Source: Gp7-AA10 sp035636095 (GTDB taxonomy: Bacteria; Acidobacteriota; Thermoanaerobaculia; Gp7-AA8). From it: DNA of 31,812 nucleotides. Below are positions 1-7,037 of this stretch, one piece after another. The stretch covers positions 1-31,812 of the forward strand of contig DASPZU010000026.1 in NCBI GenBank assembly GCA_035636095.1, given 5' to 3'. Both the position numbers and the translations under genes were made by a program. How positions within the stretch are numbered: the first letter of the stretch is position 1; every line of letters starts with the position of its first letter. The notes beneath the pieces were generated by a model, which searched no databases, was not told the DNA's origin, and saw only the letters and a list, made by a program, of their open reading frames with translations.

Positions 1-902
1 CCTTGGATCGTGTTGTTGTTTGCCGTTCCGACCGTTCCCGCCGTAATCACGATCCCGTTAAAGATGTTGTTAACGATCTGAGTTCCATACAGCCGGACGG
101 TGGCGGCGCCAGTGTCGCCGACCAAGAGACCGGCGTTGTTCCGAGAAATGACCGAATCGTAAATGTCGGCCGTGACAGACGCGGCGTGGGCCGCGACGGC
201 CCCTGCAGGGTTGTTCGAAATCACCGAGTTAGCAATGATGGCCTTTGTGTCATTCACGAGATCGATCCCGGTAAACTGGATCCCCGACATCCTGACGCGT
301 TCCACAACCAGATCGACAGTTCCGCCGCCGCTGGGTTGGCTCTGAATTCCCTGACCGGAGATATTCCGGATCGAGGTGTTGGCAACTGTAACCTTGGTGT
401 TGCCGCCGTTCGTCGCGATCCGCACTCCGCGGCTCGCGGCGCTCGGAGCGAGAAAGTTATAGATGTCGCAGTTCTCGACCACAACGTCCGCAGGGGGGCT
501 ATTGATAATACTTACTCCGCTTAATCCGGACACCCCGCCGTTGATCCGAAGGTTCCGCAAAATAATGTGTCCCTGAGGGTCCTGGAAGTTGCCGGCGTTC
601 CAGCTGATGATGATCGCGTTGAACCCGGAAGCCAGAATCGACGCTACCTGGCCCCCTCCGCCGTCAAGGGTGATGCTCTTGGTAATTGTGACTGCTCCGA
701 ATCCACCTGGATCGAGAGCATCGATCTCCCCCCCGGCGGCCGTCTTGGAGATTGCTCCAGCGAAGGTCTTGCACGGTGCTGTGCGGCTGCACGGGTTGAC
801 GTCATCTCCTACGCCCGACACCCACGTACGCGTCGCTTGCGCGTGGGCTGCGAAAGTCGCCGCAGTCAAAAGGACAAAAATAGCTCCGATTCGGGTCTTC
901 AT
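1..902 (-). CDS. Secreted right-handed parallel beta-helix protein (C-terminus beyond window edge)
   Basis: The frame runs from an ATG at 902-900 to the window edge without a stop, giving about 300 codons with the C-terminus missing. AGGAGGG lies 3-4 nt upstream of the ATG. Residues 1-23 form a Sec signal peptide (MKTRIGAIFVLLTAATFAAHAQA). The N-terminal module CSRTAPCKTFAGAISKTA followed by a glycine-rich turn is typical of secreted beta-helix proteins with pectate-lyase-like folds. After it come imperfect repeats rich in N, I, V and G (for example VVENCDIYN, IANSVISNN, YDSVISRNNAG), as expected for coils of a parallel beta-helix. No catalytic residues could be identified, so the substrate is unknown; a surface or polysaccharide-binding role is inference. 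A G7 run in the coding strand lies at 728-734. Confidence 0.8.
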   Translation of the reverse strand, partial: MKTRIGAIFVLLTAATFAAHAQATRTWVSGVGDDVNPCSRTAPCKTFAGAISKTAAGGEIDALDPGGFGAVTITKSITLDGGGGQVASILASGFNAIIISWNAGNFQDPQGHIILRNLRINGGVSGLSGVSIINSPPADVVVENCDIYNFLAPSAASRGVRIATNGGNTKVTVANTSIRNISGQGIQSQPSGGGTVDLVVERVRMSGIQFTGIDLVNDTKAIIANSVISNNPAGAVAAHAASVTADIYDSVISRNNAGLLVGDTGAATVRLYGTQIVNNIFNGIVITAGTVGTANNNTIQ

Positions 903-1061
903 GCTCCCTCCTGGTGAACTGCGTCGAAATGACGCCAGCTCAATTTCGATGATGGTTGGTCCGATGTAGGCGTTCATGATAGCCGACTCGGCGACCTCGG
1001 GGAAGCAGCAGAATGAAAACTGTCGCGCTTGACCAGAAGCGTTGAAATCAAGATTTCGGCG

Positions 1062-1814
1062 CTACCCGCTCACTGAACCAGAAACCAAACCCTTTACAAC
1101 CAGCCACTCGAAGGCTTCCTGCGCAATATCGGGCGGAATCGTGTGCTCGCCCTCGAACTCCCGCACCTCCACGGAGAACCCTGCGCTGCGAAGCTCTCTT
1201 GCGATCCGCCGGCTGGCGTGGTCGATCGGCAGGATGGGATCCTCGGTCCCGTGCGAAAGGAAAAAACGGGCGCGTCCGGTGCGGGGAAGCGGAATGAGAA
1301 AGCCCGGGGAGAAGGCGATGACGTGCGAGAAGAGATCGCCGTTGGCGATGCCGAGGGAGACGGCGTAGGAGGCGCCGTCGGAGAATCCGGCGATCGCGAG
1401 ATGGGCCGGATCGACGACACATTGCCCGAACGCGGCGCGCAACGCCTTGTCGAGAAAAGCGAGATCGGGGCCGAGCGTGCCTCCGATCGCGTCCCACGTC
1501 TGCCCCTTCGATTTCGTTGCCAGAAGCGCGACGCCGAACGCGTCCGCTTGGTGTTGTAATCGCATGATGATTCGATCGGGCCGGCCGCCCGCCCCGTGCA
1601 AAAGTACGGCGAGTGCCCCCTGATGATTCTCGGGAACGTGCAGCAGTGCCTCCCGCTCGAGGTTCAGTGAATGCAATCCGGGAGCAGGCCTCGCTTTGCT
1701 CTCCACGGGCCTGGCGGTCAATCGACCCGCGCCCTTTTCGGCTTCCGTCGATGTGCACGCTCCGGCGAACGCAGCGAATCCGATCTGCATCAGCCCGCGG
1801 CGGGTGATCTTCAT
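1062..1814 (-). CDS. Tat-exported lipoprotein, alpha/beta hydrolase (phospholipase/carboxylesterase-like)
   Basis: This 250-residue protein has a twin-arginine motif (TRRGLM, residues 4-9), a hydrophobic stretch and a lipobox (FAGAC, Cys20). It is therefore probably exported folded and lipid-anchored. The mature part is an alpha/beta hydrolase: oxyanion segment HGAGG (73-77), nucleophile elbow GFSDG with Ser145, acid Asp192 in HGTEDPILP and His224 in EGEHTIP. This layout fits the carboxylesterase/phospholipase or polyhydroxybutyrate-depolymerase-like group. The substrate cannot be told from sequence. It is the last gene of a three-gene operon, and its ATG overlaps the upstream glycosyltransferase stop codon as ATGA. 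The join to glycan-modifying enzymes suggests envelope work, but that is inference. Confidence 0.82.
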   Translation of the reverse strand: MKITRRGLMQIGFAAFAGACTSTEAEKGAGRLTARPVESKARPAPGLHSLNLEREALLHVPENHQGALAVLLHGAGGRPDRIIMRLQHQADAFGVALLATKSKGQTWDAIGGTLGPDLAFLDKALRAAFGQCVVDPAHLAIAGFSDGASYAVSLGIANGDLFSHVIAFSPGFLIPLPRTGRARFFLSHGTEDPILPIDHASRRIARELRSAGFSVEVREFEGEHTIPPDIAQEAFEWLVVKGLVSGSVSG

Positions 1815-2815
1815 GTTCGCTTCCTCGCGAGAAAGAACTCTTCAAGGCGCAGGCCGACTTTGTCCGCGCGCCACTGCTCAGCGACTTCGCGACCGCGCTT
1901 GCGCAGGCGCTCTCGCAATTCGGCGTCGCCGAGGAGCTCGATGAGCTTTTCGCCCAGCTCGACTGCGTTTTCTTCCGGTGCGAACAGCGCATAGTCATGC
2001 GCGTCATCGAATGACTGAAACGACGGAATCGACGTCATGACCGTCGGAATCCCCGACGCCAGCGCTTCCGCTGCCGGCAAGCCGAATCCTTCCTCGCGAT
2101 GATTGGGGGCCATGAGCACATCGCAGGAATGCATCAGCCGTGTCATCTCGGCAGTGGTCAGCGCGACATGGAATTCCTGCACGCTGTCGAGAGGCTCATC
2201 TTTGGCAGGGGCCCACGCCGACACGCGCACCAGATCGAATTTCTGATGAAACCAGCGCGCATGCGCCGCTGCGCCGTACCCTTCATGAATTCCTTTCATG
2301 TCGGCTTGCGATTCGCCGCACAGCAACACCCGCATCGGTTCTCTTTCGGCAGGCGTCCGCGGGCGATAGAACTCGCCGTCGACGATTTGCCCGACGTACG
2401 TGATGTCGTCCGTGAACCGCTGCAGAATTGGAATGAGCGACCTGGCAACGACGAGCTTCGGAATCTTCAGCTGATATGCCGCCTCGATCTGCGGACGCAT
2501 CGAGGTATACGCCGTAAAGGCGCCTTCGTAGCCCTGGGTGAGGTGGACGACGCGTTCGTGCGCCAGATTCCAGGCCGGCTCGACCGTTGACCAGAACGTT
2601 GCGATGACGAAATCGTCTTCGTCGGCGTCGTACTGGCGGAAATCGTCGACGTAGATCCACTCCGCCTGCGACGTTCGCCAGGTCAGCGGAAATCCTTTCG
2701 TGACCAGCCGAACGCGATGCCCGCGCCCGACGAGCGCGTCCGCCTGCGCCAGCTGCACCCGCACTCCACCCGAGAGCGCGGTGTCCTCGACCAGATAGGC
2801 AAGCCGAAGCGACAT
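1811..2815 (-). CDS. Glycosyltransferase family 4 (GT-B fold)
   Basis: A 334-residue protein with the two Rossmann-like halves of a GT-B glycosyltransferase. The N-terminal half begins MSLRLAYLVEDTALSGGVRV, the usual acceptor-side start of GT4 enzymes. The C-terminal half carries EEGFGLPAAEALASGIP (241-257), with the E-x7-E motif (Glu242/Glu250) that binds the sugar-nucleotide donor. Length is slightly below the 350-400 typical of the family. The upstream methyltransferase ends TGATG, sharing one base with this start, and the downstream hydrolase overlaps by 4 nt, so all three are probably translated together. It probably transfers a sugar to a lipid, polysaccharide or protein at the cytoplasmic side of the membrane. 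Donor and acceptor are unknown. Confidence 0.85.
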   Translation of the reverse strand: MSLRLAYLVEDTALSGGVRVQLAQADALVGRGHRVRLVTKGFPLTWRTSQAEWIYVDDFRQYDADEDDFVIATFWSTVEPAWNLAHERVVHLTQGYEGAFTAYTSMRPQIEAAYQLKIPKLVVARSLIPILQRFTDDITYVGQIVDGEFYRPRTPAEREPMRVLLCGESQADMKGIHEGYGAAAHARWFHQKFDLVRVSAWAPAKDEPLDSVQEFHVALTTAEMTRLMHSCDVLMAPNHREEGFGLPAAEALASGIPTVMTSIPSFQSFDDAHDYALFAPEENAVELGEKLIELLGDAELRERLRKRGREVAEQWRADKVGLRLEEFFLARKRT

Positions 2816-3969
2816 CAGAGATTCTGCGCCACAACGTAGTAGCCGCTGGGCAGCAAATCCTCTTTCGAGATTCGAAGCCTGGTGCTCGACAGCGCCGCGA
2901 TCAGTTCATCGCGCCCGCGCGTGGCCACGACCTGCTGCGGCACCATGTCGATGATGGTCCAGCCGGCGATCGTCATCATCTCTTCGATCGATCGTCGCGT
3001 GAAGAAACGGAGATGGCCGACGCATGTCAGTCCCATGTAGACGTAGTCGAACCGGCCCTGCAGCAGATCGCTGATCACTGAGGCGTGCGCGACATTGGGA
3101 ATGCTGAGGAGCAAGTGCCCGCCGGGGGCGCTGACGTGGCGCAGCTCGGCCAGAAAAGACCACGGCTCATCGAGATGCTCGACGATGTCTCCGCCGATGA
3201 TCCAGTCGAATTTTTCCTTCATCAGCGAGACGATGTCACGGGCATCGCCGCAGTAGACGTCGTCGATGCGTTTGCGCGCGATGGCGGCTGCCTTCGGATC
3301 GAGCTCGATGCCGACCACGCGGCATTTCTGCCGCGCCTTGAGCGCGGCGCCGAGGGGAGCTTCCCCGCAGCCGAACTCGAGGATCTGTTTGGCATCCGTT
3401 CCGATACGCGCCAGCAGGTCCTCGCGCGCTTGCCCGCGCAGCGAGCTCCATCGATGGATGTAGTCGTTCAGAGAGATCACCACCTCGCGCCCTTCCAGAG
3501 CGCGATAGGCCGGATCGTCGATTCCGTCCAGGAATGCGGTTCGACAGAGGTAGGCCGCGGGATCCGATCTGTCCCACGTCACGCGCTCGGAGGATTGCGA
3601 TTCCGACTGCATCCCGCTCGTCACCTGCTGCAGTTCCCGGAGCGTCAAATAAGGCGACGCCGGCGTCCGGCGCTGACTGACATTGGCCGCTTCATTGCTC
3701 ACCGGCAACGCTGCTACCACCTCCGGCGTGTGCACCAGCACCTCGCGCAGACGCGTCGCCAAATGCGCCGGTGGGAGCAGCAGCGGATCGGTGATCACCA
3801 GCGCGTGATCGCTTTCGATCAATCCGGCGGCCAGCGAAGCCGGCTCCTGCGGATCGTAAAGCGCAAACTCGATTCCCTCTTCGCGCTGCAGAAGCATCTG
3901 ACTCTGCCAGCTGGCGTAGCGCTCCTCGATCGCAGAGTGATCGAAGCGAGGGAAGAGGATGGCGATCAT
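2815..3969 (-). CDS. Two-part protein with C-terminal SAM-dependent methyltransferase
   Basis: The C-terminal half (about residues 195-384) is a class I methyltransferase of the Methyltransf_23 type: motif I ILEFGCGEAPLG (196-207), acidic GIELDP, motif II-like GDIVEHLDEPW and post-motif LLLSIPNVAH. The first ~170 residues match no family I can name with confidence. The stretch LVITDPLLLPP and the surrounding sequence resemble a reduced glycosyltransferase-like domain, so this could be a fused glycan-biosynthesis enzyme. The ATG at 3969 is preferred over an upstream in-frame TTG at 4005, because the protein then starts directly with a beta-strand (MIAILFPRF). It is first in the operon with the GT4 gene. 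An AT-rich hairpin separates it from the divergent radical SAM gene. Confidence 0.78.
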   Translation of the reverse strand: MIAILFPRFDHSAIEERYASWQSQMLLQREEGIEFALYDPQEPASLAAGLIESDHALVITDPLLLPPAHLATRLREVLVHTPEVVAALPVSNEAANVSQRRTPASPYLTLRELQQVTSGMQSESQSSERVTWDRSDPAAYLCRTAFLDGIDDPAYRALEGREVVISLNDYIHRWSSLRGQAREDLLARIGTDAKQILEFGCGEAPLGAALKARQKCRVVGIELDPKAAAIARKRIDDVYCGDARDIVSLMKEKFDWIIGGDIVEHLDEPWSFLAELRHVSAPGGHLLLSIPNVAHASVISDLLQGRFDYVYMGLTCVGHLRFFTRRSIEEMMTIAGWTIIDMVPQQVVATRGRDELIAALSSTRLRISKEDLLPSGYYVVAQNL

Positions 3970-4007
3970 TGGGACCTGTTTCGCATGTTCAGCACTACGG
4001 GTCAAGG

Positions 4008-4090
4008 AATTTCAAATTTCAAATTTCAAATGAAAAATGAGGAATGTCCGCCCCATTTTCAATTTTTCATTTGAAATTCGAAATTCTTAA
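4008..4090. repeat. AT-rich palindromic element with TTTCAAA heptamers
   Basis: Heptamer TTTCAAA occurs three times in a row, followed by a perfect 17-nt inverted repeat: 4022-4038 (AATTTCAAATGAAAAAT) against 4062-4078, with a 23-nt GC-richer loop. The strong AT bias stands out in this GC-rich window. It lies between two divergent genes, so it may also affect promoter melting. It has the same build (short tandem unit, loop, inverse unit) as the other intergenic elements listed here. Confidence 0.8.
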
Positions 4091-4103
4091 TTTCTTGCCG
4101 TCT

Positions 4104-4133
4104 TAGACACGCGCCTTTATCCAGCCGTATAGT
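4104..4133 (+). promoter_or_regulatory. Candidate sigma70 promoter of the radical SAM gene, possibly leaderless
   Basis: TAGACA (4104-4109), an 18-nt spacer and TATAGT (4128-4133) match the -35/-10 consensus at 5 of 6 positions each. A start site about 7 nt after the -10 box falls on or next to the ATG at 4140. There is no Shine-Dalgarno sequence before that ATG, which fits a leaderless message. Confidence 0.45.
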
Positions 4134-4139
4134 CTCCGT

Positions 4140-5198
4140 ATGCCCCCTTCTGTGGCTACCGATCTCCGTCAGAATCCATTTCTCCACATCGATGGCGATC
4201 GGATCTACAACCCCATCACCGACCGGACCCTGCTGCCGGCCGATGCGGCGTTCGCAGCGCTGCGCGCGTTCATCGACCGCGGGGTGGGGGGCGGGGGGTT
4301 GGAGGAGGGTGGGTGGGTGGTTCGGAACGATGTCTCGCGCCAGTACCGGCTCAAAGTCGTCTCGCTGGAGACGATGACCACCTGCAATCAGAAATGCTTC
4401 TTCTGCCCCGTCTCGATCGCGCCCCGCGAGGACTACGCGATGCCGGAGGCCTTCTTCGAAGAGATAGTCAACCAGTTGACTAATTTTCGATCGACGCTCG
4501 AAAGCGTCTTCCTGCAGAGCTACAACGAGCCGACCATCGATCGCCGCTTCGTCGATCAATGCCAGACCCTCTTCGCCGCCGATCTGCCCGTGGCGGTCCT
4601 CAGCAATGCCACCGGCCTGACGCCCCGGAAGATCGATGCCCTGGTCGAGTCCGGACCGCTGCGCTACATCTGCATCAATCTGTCGACGCTCGATCACGAA
4701 AGATATAAACGCGACCGCGGCGAAGATCATCTAAGCCTCGTCCTTCGCAACCTCGACTACGCCAAGGATCGCCCTCTCGCCGATGACATGAAGATCGTCG
4801 TCCTGGGCATCGGCGATGCGCAGCACGACGCCGACTTCGATGCCATCGCGAAGCGGTTCGCGGGCAGCCGTTTTGGAGTGCAGCGTCACGTCGTGATGGA
4901 CCGCGCCGGCTGGCTCGATGTCGGCCTCAAGCCGCCCGAGCGCAAACGCCACCTGGCCGGCTGCGACAACCTCGGGTCGCGCCCGCTGCAGCATCTGCAC
5001 GTTACGCCGCGCGGAACGTGCGTTCTCTGCTGCGAGGATTACGACGAGCGCTACGTGGTCGGCGATCTCGCGAAAAACACGATTGCCGAGGTGCTGGCGG
5101 GGGAGGAAGTCGCGAAGCTGCGGCGCTGGGTCTACGGCATCGAGGAAGCACCGCAGGACTTCATCTGTCGCAATTGTATTTTTGCGCGGGAGCGGTAG
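4140..5198 (+). CDS. Radical SAM protein with SPASM-type C-terminal domain
   Basis: This 352-residue protein carries the radical SAM cluster motif CxxxCxxC as TCNQKCFFCP (Cys82, Cys86, Cys89), which binds the [4Fe-4S] cluster that cleaves S-adenosylmethionine. The C-terminal ~75 residues are SPASM-like with several cysteines (GCDNLG, GTCVLCCEDYDERYVVGDL, CRNC at 343-346) for auxiliary clusters. SPASM proteins modify peptides, proteins or carbohydrates; no precursor peptide was recognised nearby. Residues 48-60 form a glycine-rich linker encoded by a G-run tract (4281-4320). The last 38 nt overlap the convergent PIG-L gene. The divergent methyltransferase/GT4 operon suggests a glycan or cofactor pathway, as inference only. 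Confidence 0.85.
   Translation: MPPSVATDLRQNPFLHIDGDRIYNPITDRTLLPADAAFAALRAFIDRGVGGGGLEEGGWVVRNDVSRQYRLKVVSLETMTTCNQKCFFCPVSIAPREDYAMPEAFFEEIVNQLTNFRSTLESVFLQSYNEPTIDRRFVDQCQTLFAADLPVAVLSNATGLTPRKIDALVESGPLRYICINLSTLDHERYKRDRGEDHLSLVLRNLDYAKDRPLADDMKIVVLGIGDAQHDADFDAIAKRFAGSRFGVQRHVVMDRAGWLDVGLKPPERKRHLAGCDNLGSRPLQHLHVTPRGTCVLCCEDYDERYVVGDLAKNTIAEVLAGEEVAKLRRWVYGIEEAPQDFICRNCIFARER
4281..4320 (+). other. G-quadruplex-prone tract in the coding strand
   Basis: Within 40 nt on the sense strand there are seven G-runs of three or more or near-runs (GGGG, GGGGGG, GGGGGG, GGAGGAGGG, GGG, GGG, GG) with 1-3 nt loops. This meets the usual pattern for an intramolecular G-quadruplex in RNA or DNA. It begins about 140 nt into the radical SAM gene and encodes a glycine-rich linker. 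Confidence 0.6.
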
Positions 5199-5907
5199 CG
5201 AGCCACACGCGCCGTTGTTCATCGGGCTCTCGGCGGAGCGACTCAATCTGTCCCGATGTGAATTGACTCGCGTGCGTCGCGACATCGTCGACCAGGTAGT
5301 GCCAGGTCAGGGTGGCATCGATCGCGGCCGCCTCGGGCGTGGCGGCGTGAAAGCCGAACGCGTCGGGCAGGAAGTCCACGATGGTCTCGAGCAGCTCGAC
5401 GCGCTTCGATCCGGCTGCCTCGAGCACGAGTGCGCCTAACGCGCGATGTGCGGCGTGGCACGTCGATCCATGGTTCGGATCGAAGGTGTAGATGACGGTC
5501 GGAGAAGTCGCGGTGATCACGGAACGGATGCGGTCGACCAATTCTTGATGACCGCCGGCTTCGCGGCTCCAGACGGAGTCGACGTCCGTCAATGCATCGG
5601 AGTAACTCCACTGGATCAACTGCGCGCGGAAGAGGGAGGCGGCCCGCGCCATCTCAGCCGCGCGAAGGGTTCCCAGATCGCCGCAGCCGCCGGGAAGGAA
5701 ACAATCTCCCCGTTCGCCGCGCGTCATGACGAGGAGGGAGCAATCGGCGCCGCCATCCACACAGGCCCGCCCAAGCAGTGGAGCCGCCAGTGCTTCGTCA
5801 TCGGGGTGGGCGCCGATCCACAGGATGCGCTGGGGAGGAGGATGGTGAACGGTTCGGCTCCGCGCATCCATCTGCAGGAGAATGAGTAACGTGGTAAACA
5901 CGAGCAT
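5161..5907 (-). CDS. PIG-L family (LmbE-like) N-deacetylase
   Basis: A 248-residue member of the PIG-L/LmbE metallo-deacetylase family. It has the zinc-binding and catalytic motif AHPDDE (residues 33-38) after the first beta-strand RILWIG, and a later histidine-rich segment (STCHAAHRAL) that supplies the third metal ligand. Family members deacetylate N-acetylglucosamine-type groups on glycolipids or small thiols. The first 12 residues (MLVFTTLLILLQ) are hydrophobic, suggesting a membrane anchor or signal peptide, which is uncommon for the mycothiol/bacillithiol branch. Its 3' end overlaps the convergent radical SAM gene by 38 nt, so transcription of the two collides. The start is the first ATG in frame, with no clear ribosome-binding site. 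Confidence 0.85.
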   Translation of the reverse strand: MLVFTTLLILLQMDARSRTVHHPPPQRILWIGAHPDDEALAAPLLGRACVDGGADCSLLVMTRGERGDCFLPGGCGDLGTLRAAEMARAASLFRAQLIQWSYSDALTDVDSVWSREAGGHQELVDRIRSVITATSPTVIYTFDPNHGSTCHAAHRALGALVLEAAGSKRVELLETIVDFLPDAFGFHAATPEAAAIDATLTWHYLVDDVATHASQFTSGQIESLRREPDEQRRVWLATAPAQKYNCDR

Positions 5908-5954
5908 GTCGTCATGAGTGAATACGGAACCCGCGCTAAAATCATCGTCACCTC

Positions 5955-6620
5955 ATGACGACCTTTCCCGAGGGCGAGTTTCTCCTCCCGCTGTTTCCGC
6001 TGCCGAACCTGGTGTTCTTTCCGCGTACACGGCTGCCGCTGCACGTTTTCGAGCCGCGGTACCGGCAGATGATCACCGACGCGGTCGCGGCCGATCAGCG
6101 GTTCGGCATCGTGCTGCTGCGTCCAGGCTGGGAAGCCGACTACTTCGGCGCTCCGCCGATCTACGCCTGCGGCACGGTCGGACAGATCGAGCAGGCGGTC
6201 CCACTCGAGGATGGTCGCTACAACGTTCTGGTGCGGGGCGAGGTGCGGTTTCGCGTGGTCGGCGAAGTTTCGCGCGAGCCGTACCGCACCGCGCGCGTCG
6301 TGATTCAGCCCGAGCAGTCGCGCGACGTGACCAAGGCCTACGAGCAAAAGAGCTGGCTTGCCGATCTTTCCCGGCAGTACCTCCACTACCTGCCCGACCA
6401 GGTCGCGGTGCCAGAGATCGACACCGTGGAGCTGGAAGCGCTGACCAACGCGCTGATCATGTCGCTCAACATCGACGTCCAGGAAAAGCAGCGGCTGCTC
6501 GAAATCGACGATCTGATCGCACGGTCCGAGCAGGTTGGCAACGAGCTGCAGACGCGCATCGAGAGCCTGCAGTTTCTTGCGCCCTATCGTCGCCAGGGCG
6601 GCGATCCCGGTCAGAATTGA
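5955..6620 (+). CDS. Lon substrate-binding (LON N-terminal/PUA-like) domain protein
   Basis: A 221-residue stand-alone LON N-terminal domain protein. The opening LPLFPLPNLVFFPRTRLPL and HVFEPRYRQM are the hallmark of this family. A beta-rich core (FGIVLL, GTVGQIEQAV, YNVLVRGEVRFRV) and a helical second half follow. The ATPase and protease domains of Lon are absent. Such free-standing proteins are conserved in many bacteria with no settled function; binding of unfolded or regulatory substrates is the usual proposal. The ATG at 5955 lacks a clear Shine-Dalgarno sequence. It is divergent from the PIG-L gene with 47 nt between the two starts. A REP-like palindrome begins at its stop codon. Confidence 0.88.
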   Translation: MTTFPEGEFLLPLFPLPNLVFFPRTRLPLHVFEPRYRQMITDAVAADQRFGIVLLRPGWEADYFGAPPIYACGTVGQIEQAVPLEDGRYNVLVRGEVRFRVVGEVSREPYRTARVVIQPEQSRDVTKAYEQKSWLADLSRQYLHYLPDQVAVPEIDTVELEALTNALIMSLNIDVQEKQRLLEIDDLIARSEQVGNELQTRIESLQFLAPYRRQGGDPGQN

Positions 6621-6706
6621 CGCGGAGCGTCATCCAGAGCAGAGCGAGGGATCTCGCCCACGAGACCCTTCCCCCGCTCGGCGGGGTCAGGGTGACGGCC
6701 GCACGG
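6621..6706. repeat. REP-like palindromic element (GTCATCC...GGTGAC type)
   Basis: The outer arms are GTCATCC and GGTGAC. Between them are an imperfect 11-nt inverted pair (GAGGGATCTCG / CGAGACCCTTC) and a GC hairpin around CCCCGCTCGGCGGGG. It starts directly after the LonSB stop codon and, on the other strand, supplies the last codons and stop of the response regulator (stop at 6687-6689). It lies between convergent genes and may act as a transcription end. Confidence 0.65.
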
Positions 6707-7037
6707 CCGCCAGTAGCTCCTCGCGTGTGAACGGCTTGGCGAGAAACGCGTCAGCCTTTGCCTCGGCCGCCAGGTCGCGTGATTGCGGCGAGTCGTCGCC
6801 GGTGGTGATCACGACGCGCGGCGGCGAGGACGCCGATTTCAATTTCTGGCAGAGTCGAAATCCGCCGTATTGCGGCAGGATGAGGTCGACCAGCACGATG
6901 TCGAACGGCTCGCGCTGCGCAACCTCCAGCCCCTCTTCTCCGGTGGCGGCCTCGGTGACCTCGAAGCCGGCATCGCGGAGGTAAATCCCGATGAGCCGCC
7001 GGATGTGCAGATCGTCATCGACGATCAACAGCTTCAT
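6687..7037 (-). CDS. Single-domain response regulator (CheY-like receiver)
   Basis: A 116-residue receiver domain with no output domain. The acidic pair Asp7/Asp8 (LLIVDDD), phosphoacceptor Asp51 (IVLVDLILP), the conserved Thr in VVITTGDD and the Lys in FLAKPF are all present. The ATG at 7037 is preferred: it begins exactly at the domain's first strand and overlaps the upstream FAD reductase stop as ATGA. An in-frame upstream start at 7184 would add 49 arginine-rich residues inside the neighbour gene. Translational coupling to a ketosynthase/methyltransferase/reductase operon is unusual and suggests regulation of, or by, that pathway. The partner kinase is not in the operon. Its last three codons fall in the REP-like element. 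Confidence 0.88.
   Translation of the reverse strand: MKLLIVDDDLHIRRLIGIYLRDAGFEVTEAATGEEGLEVAQREPFDIVLVDLILPQYGGFRLCQKLKSASSPPRVVITTGDDSPQSRDLAAEAKADAFLAKPFTREELLAAVRPSP

Noticed and set aside
728..734. G7 run in the beta-helix gene as a phase-variation switch
   Set aside because: Seven bases is short for reliable slippage and no promoter or start context supports switching.
903..1061. Promoter or small RNA gene in the 159-nt gap upstream of the beta-helix gene
   Set aside because: Only a weak TTCCCC-17-TATCAT match was seen on the minus strand; not strong enough to list.
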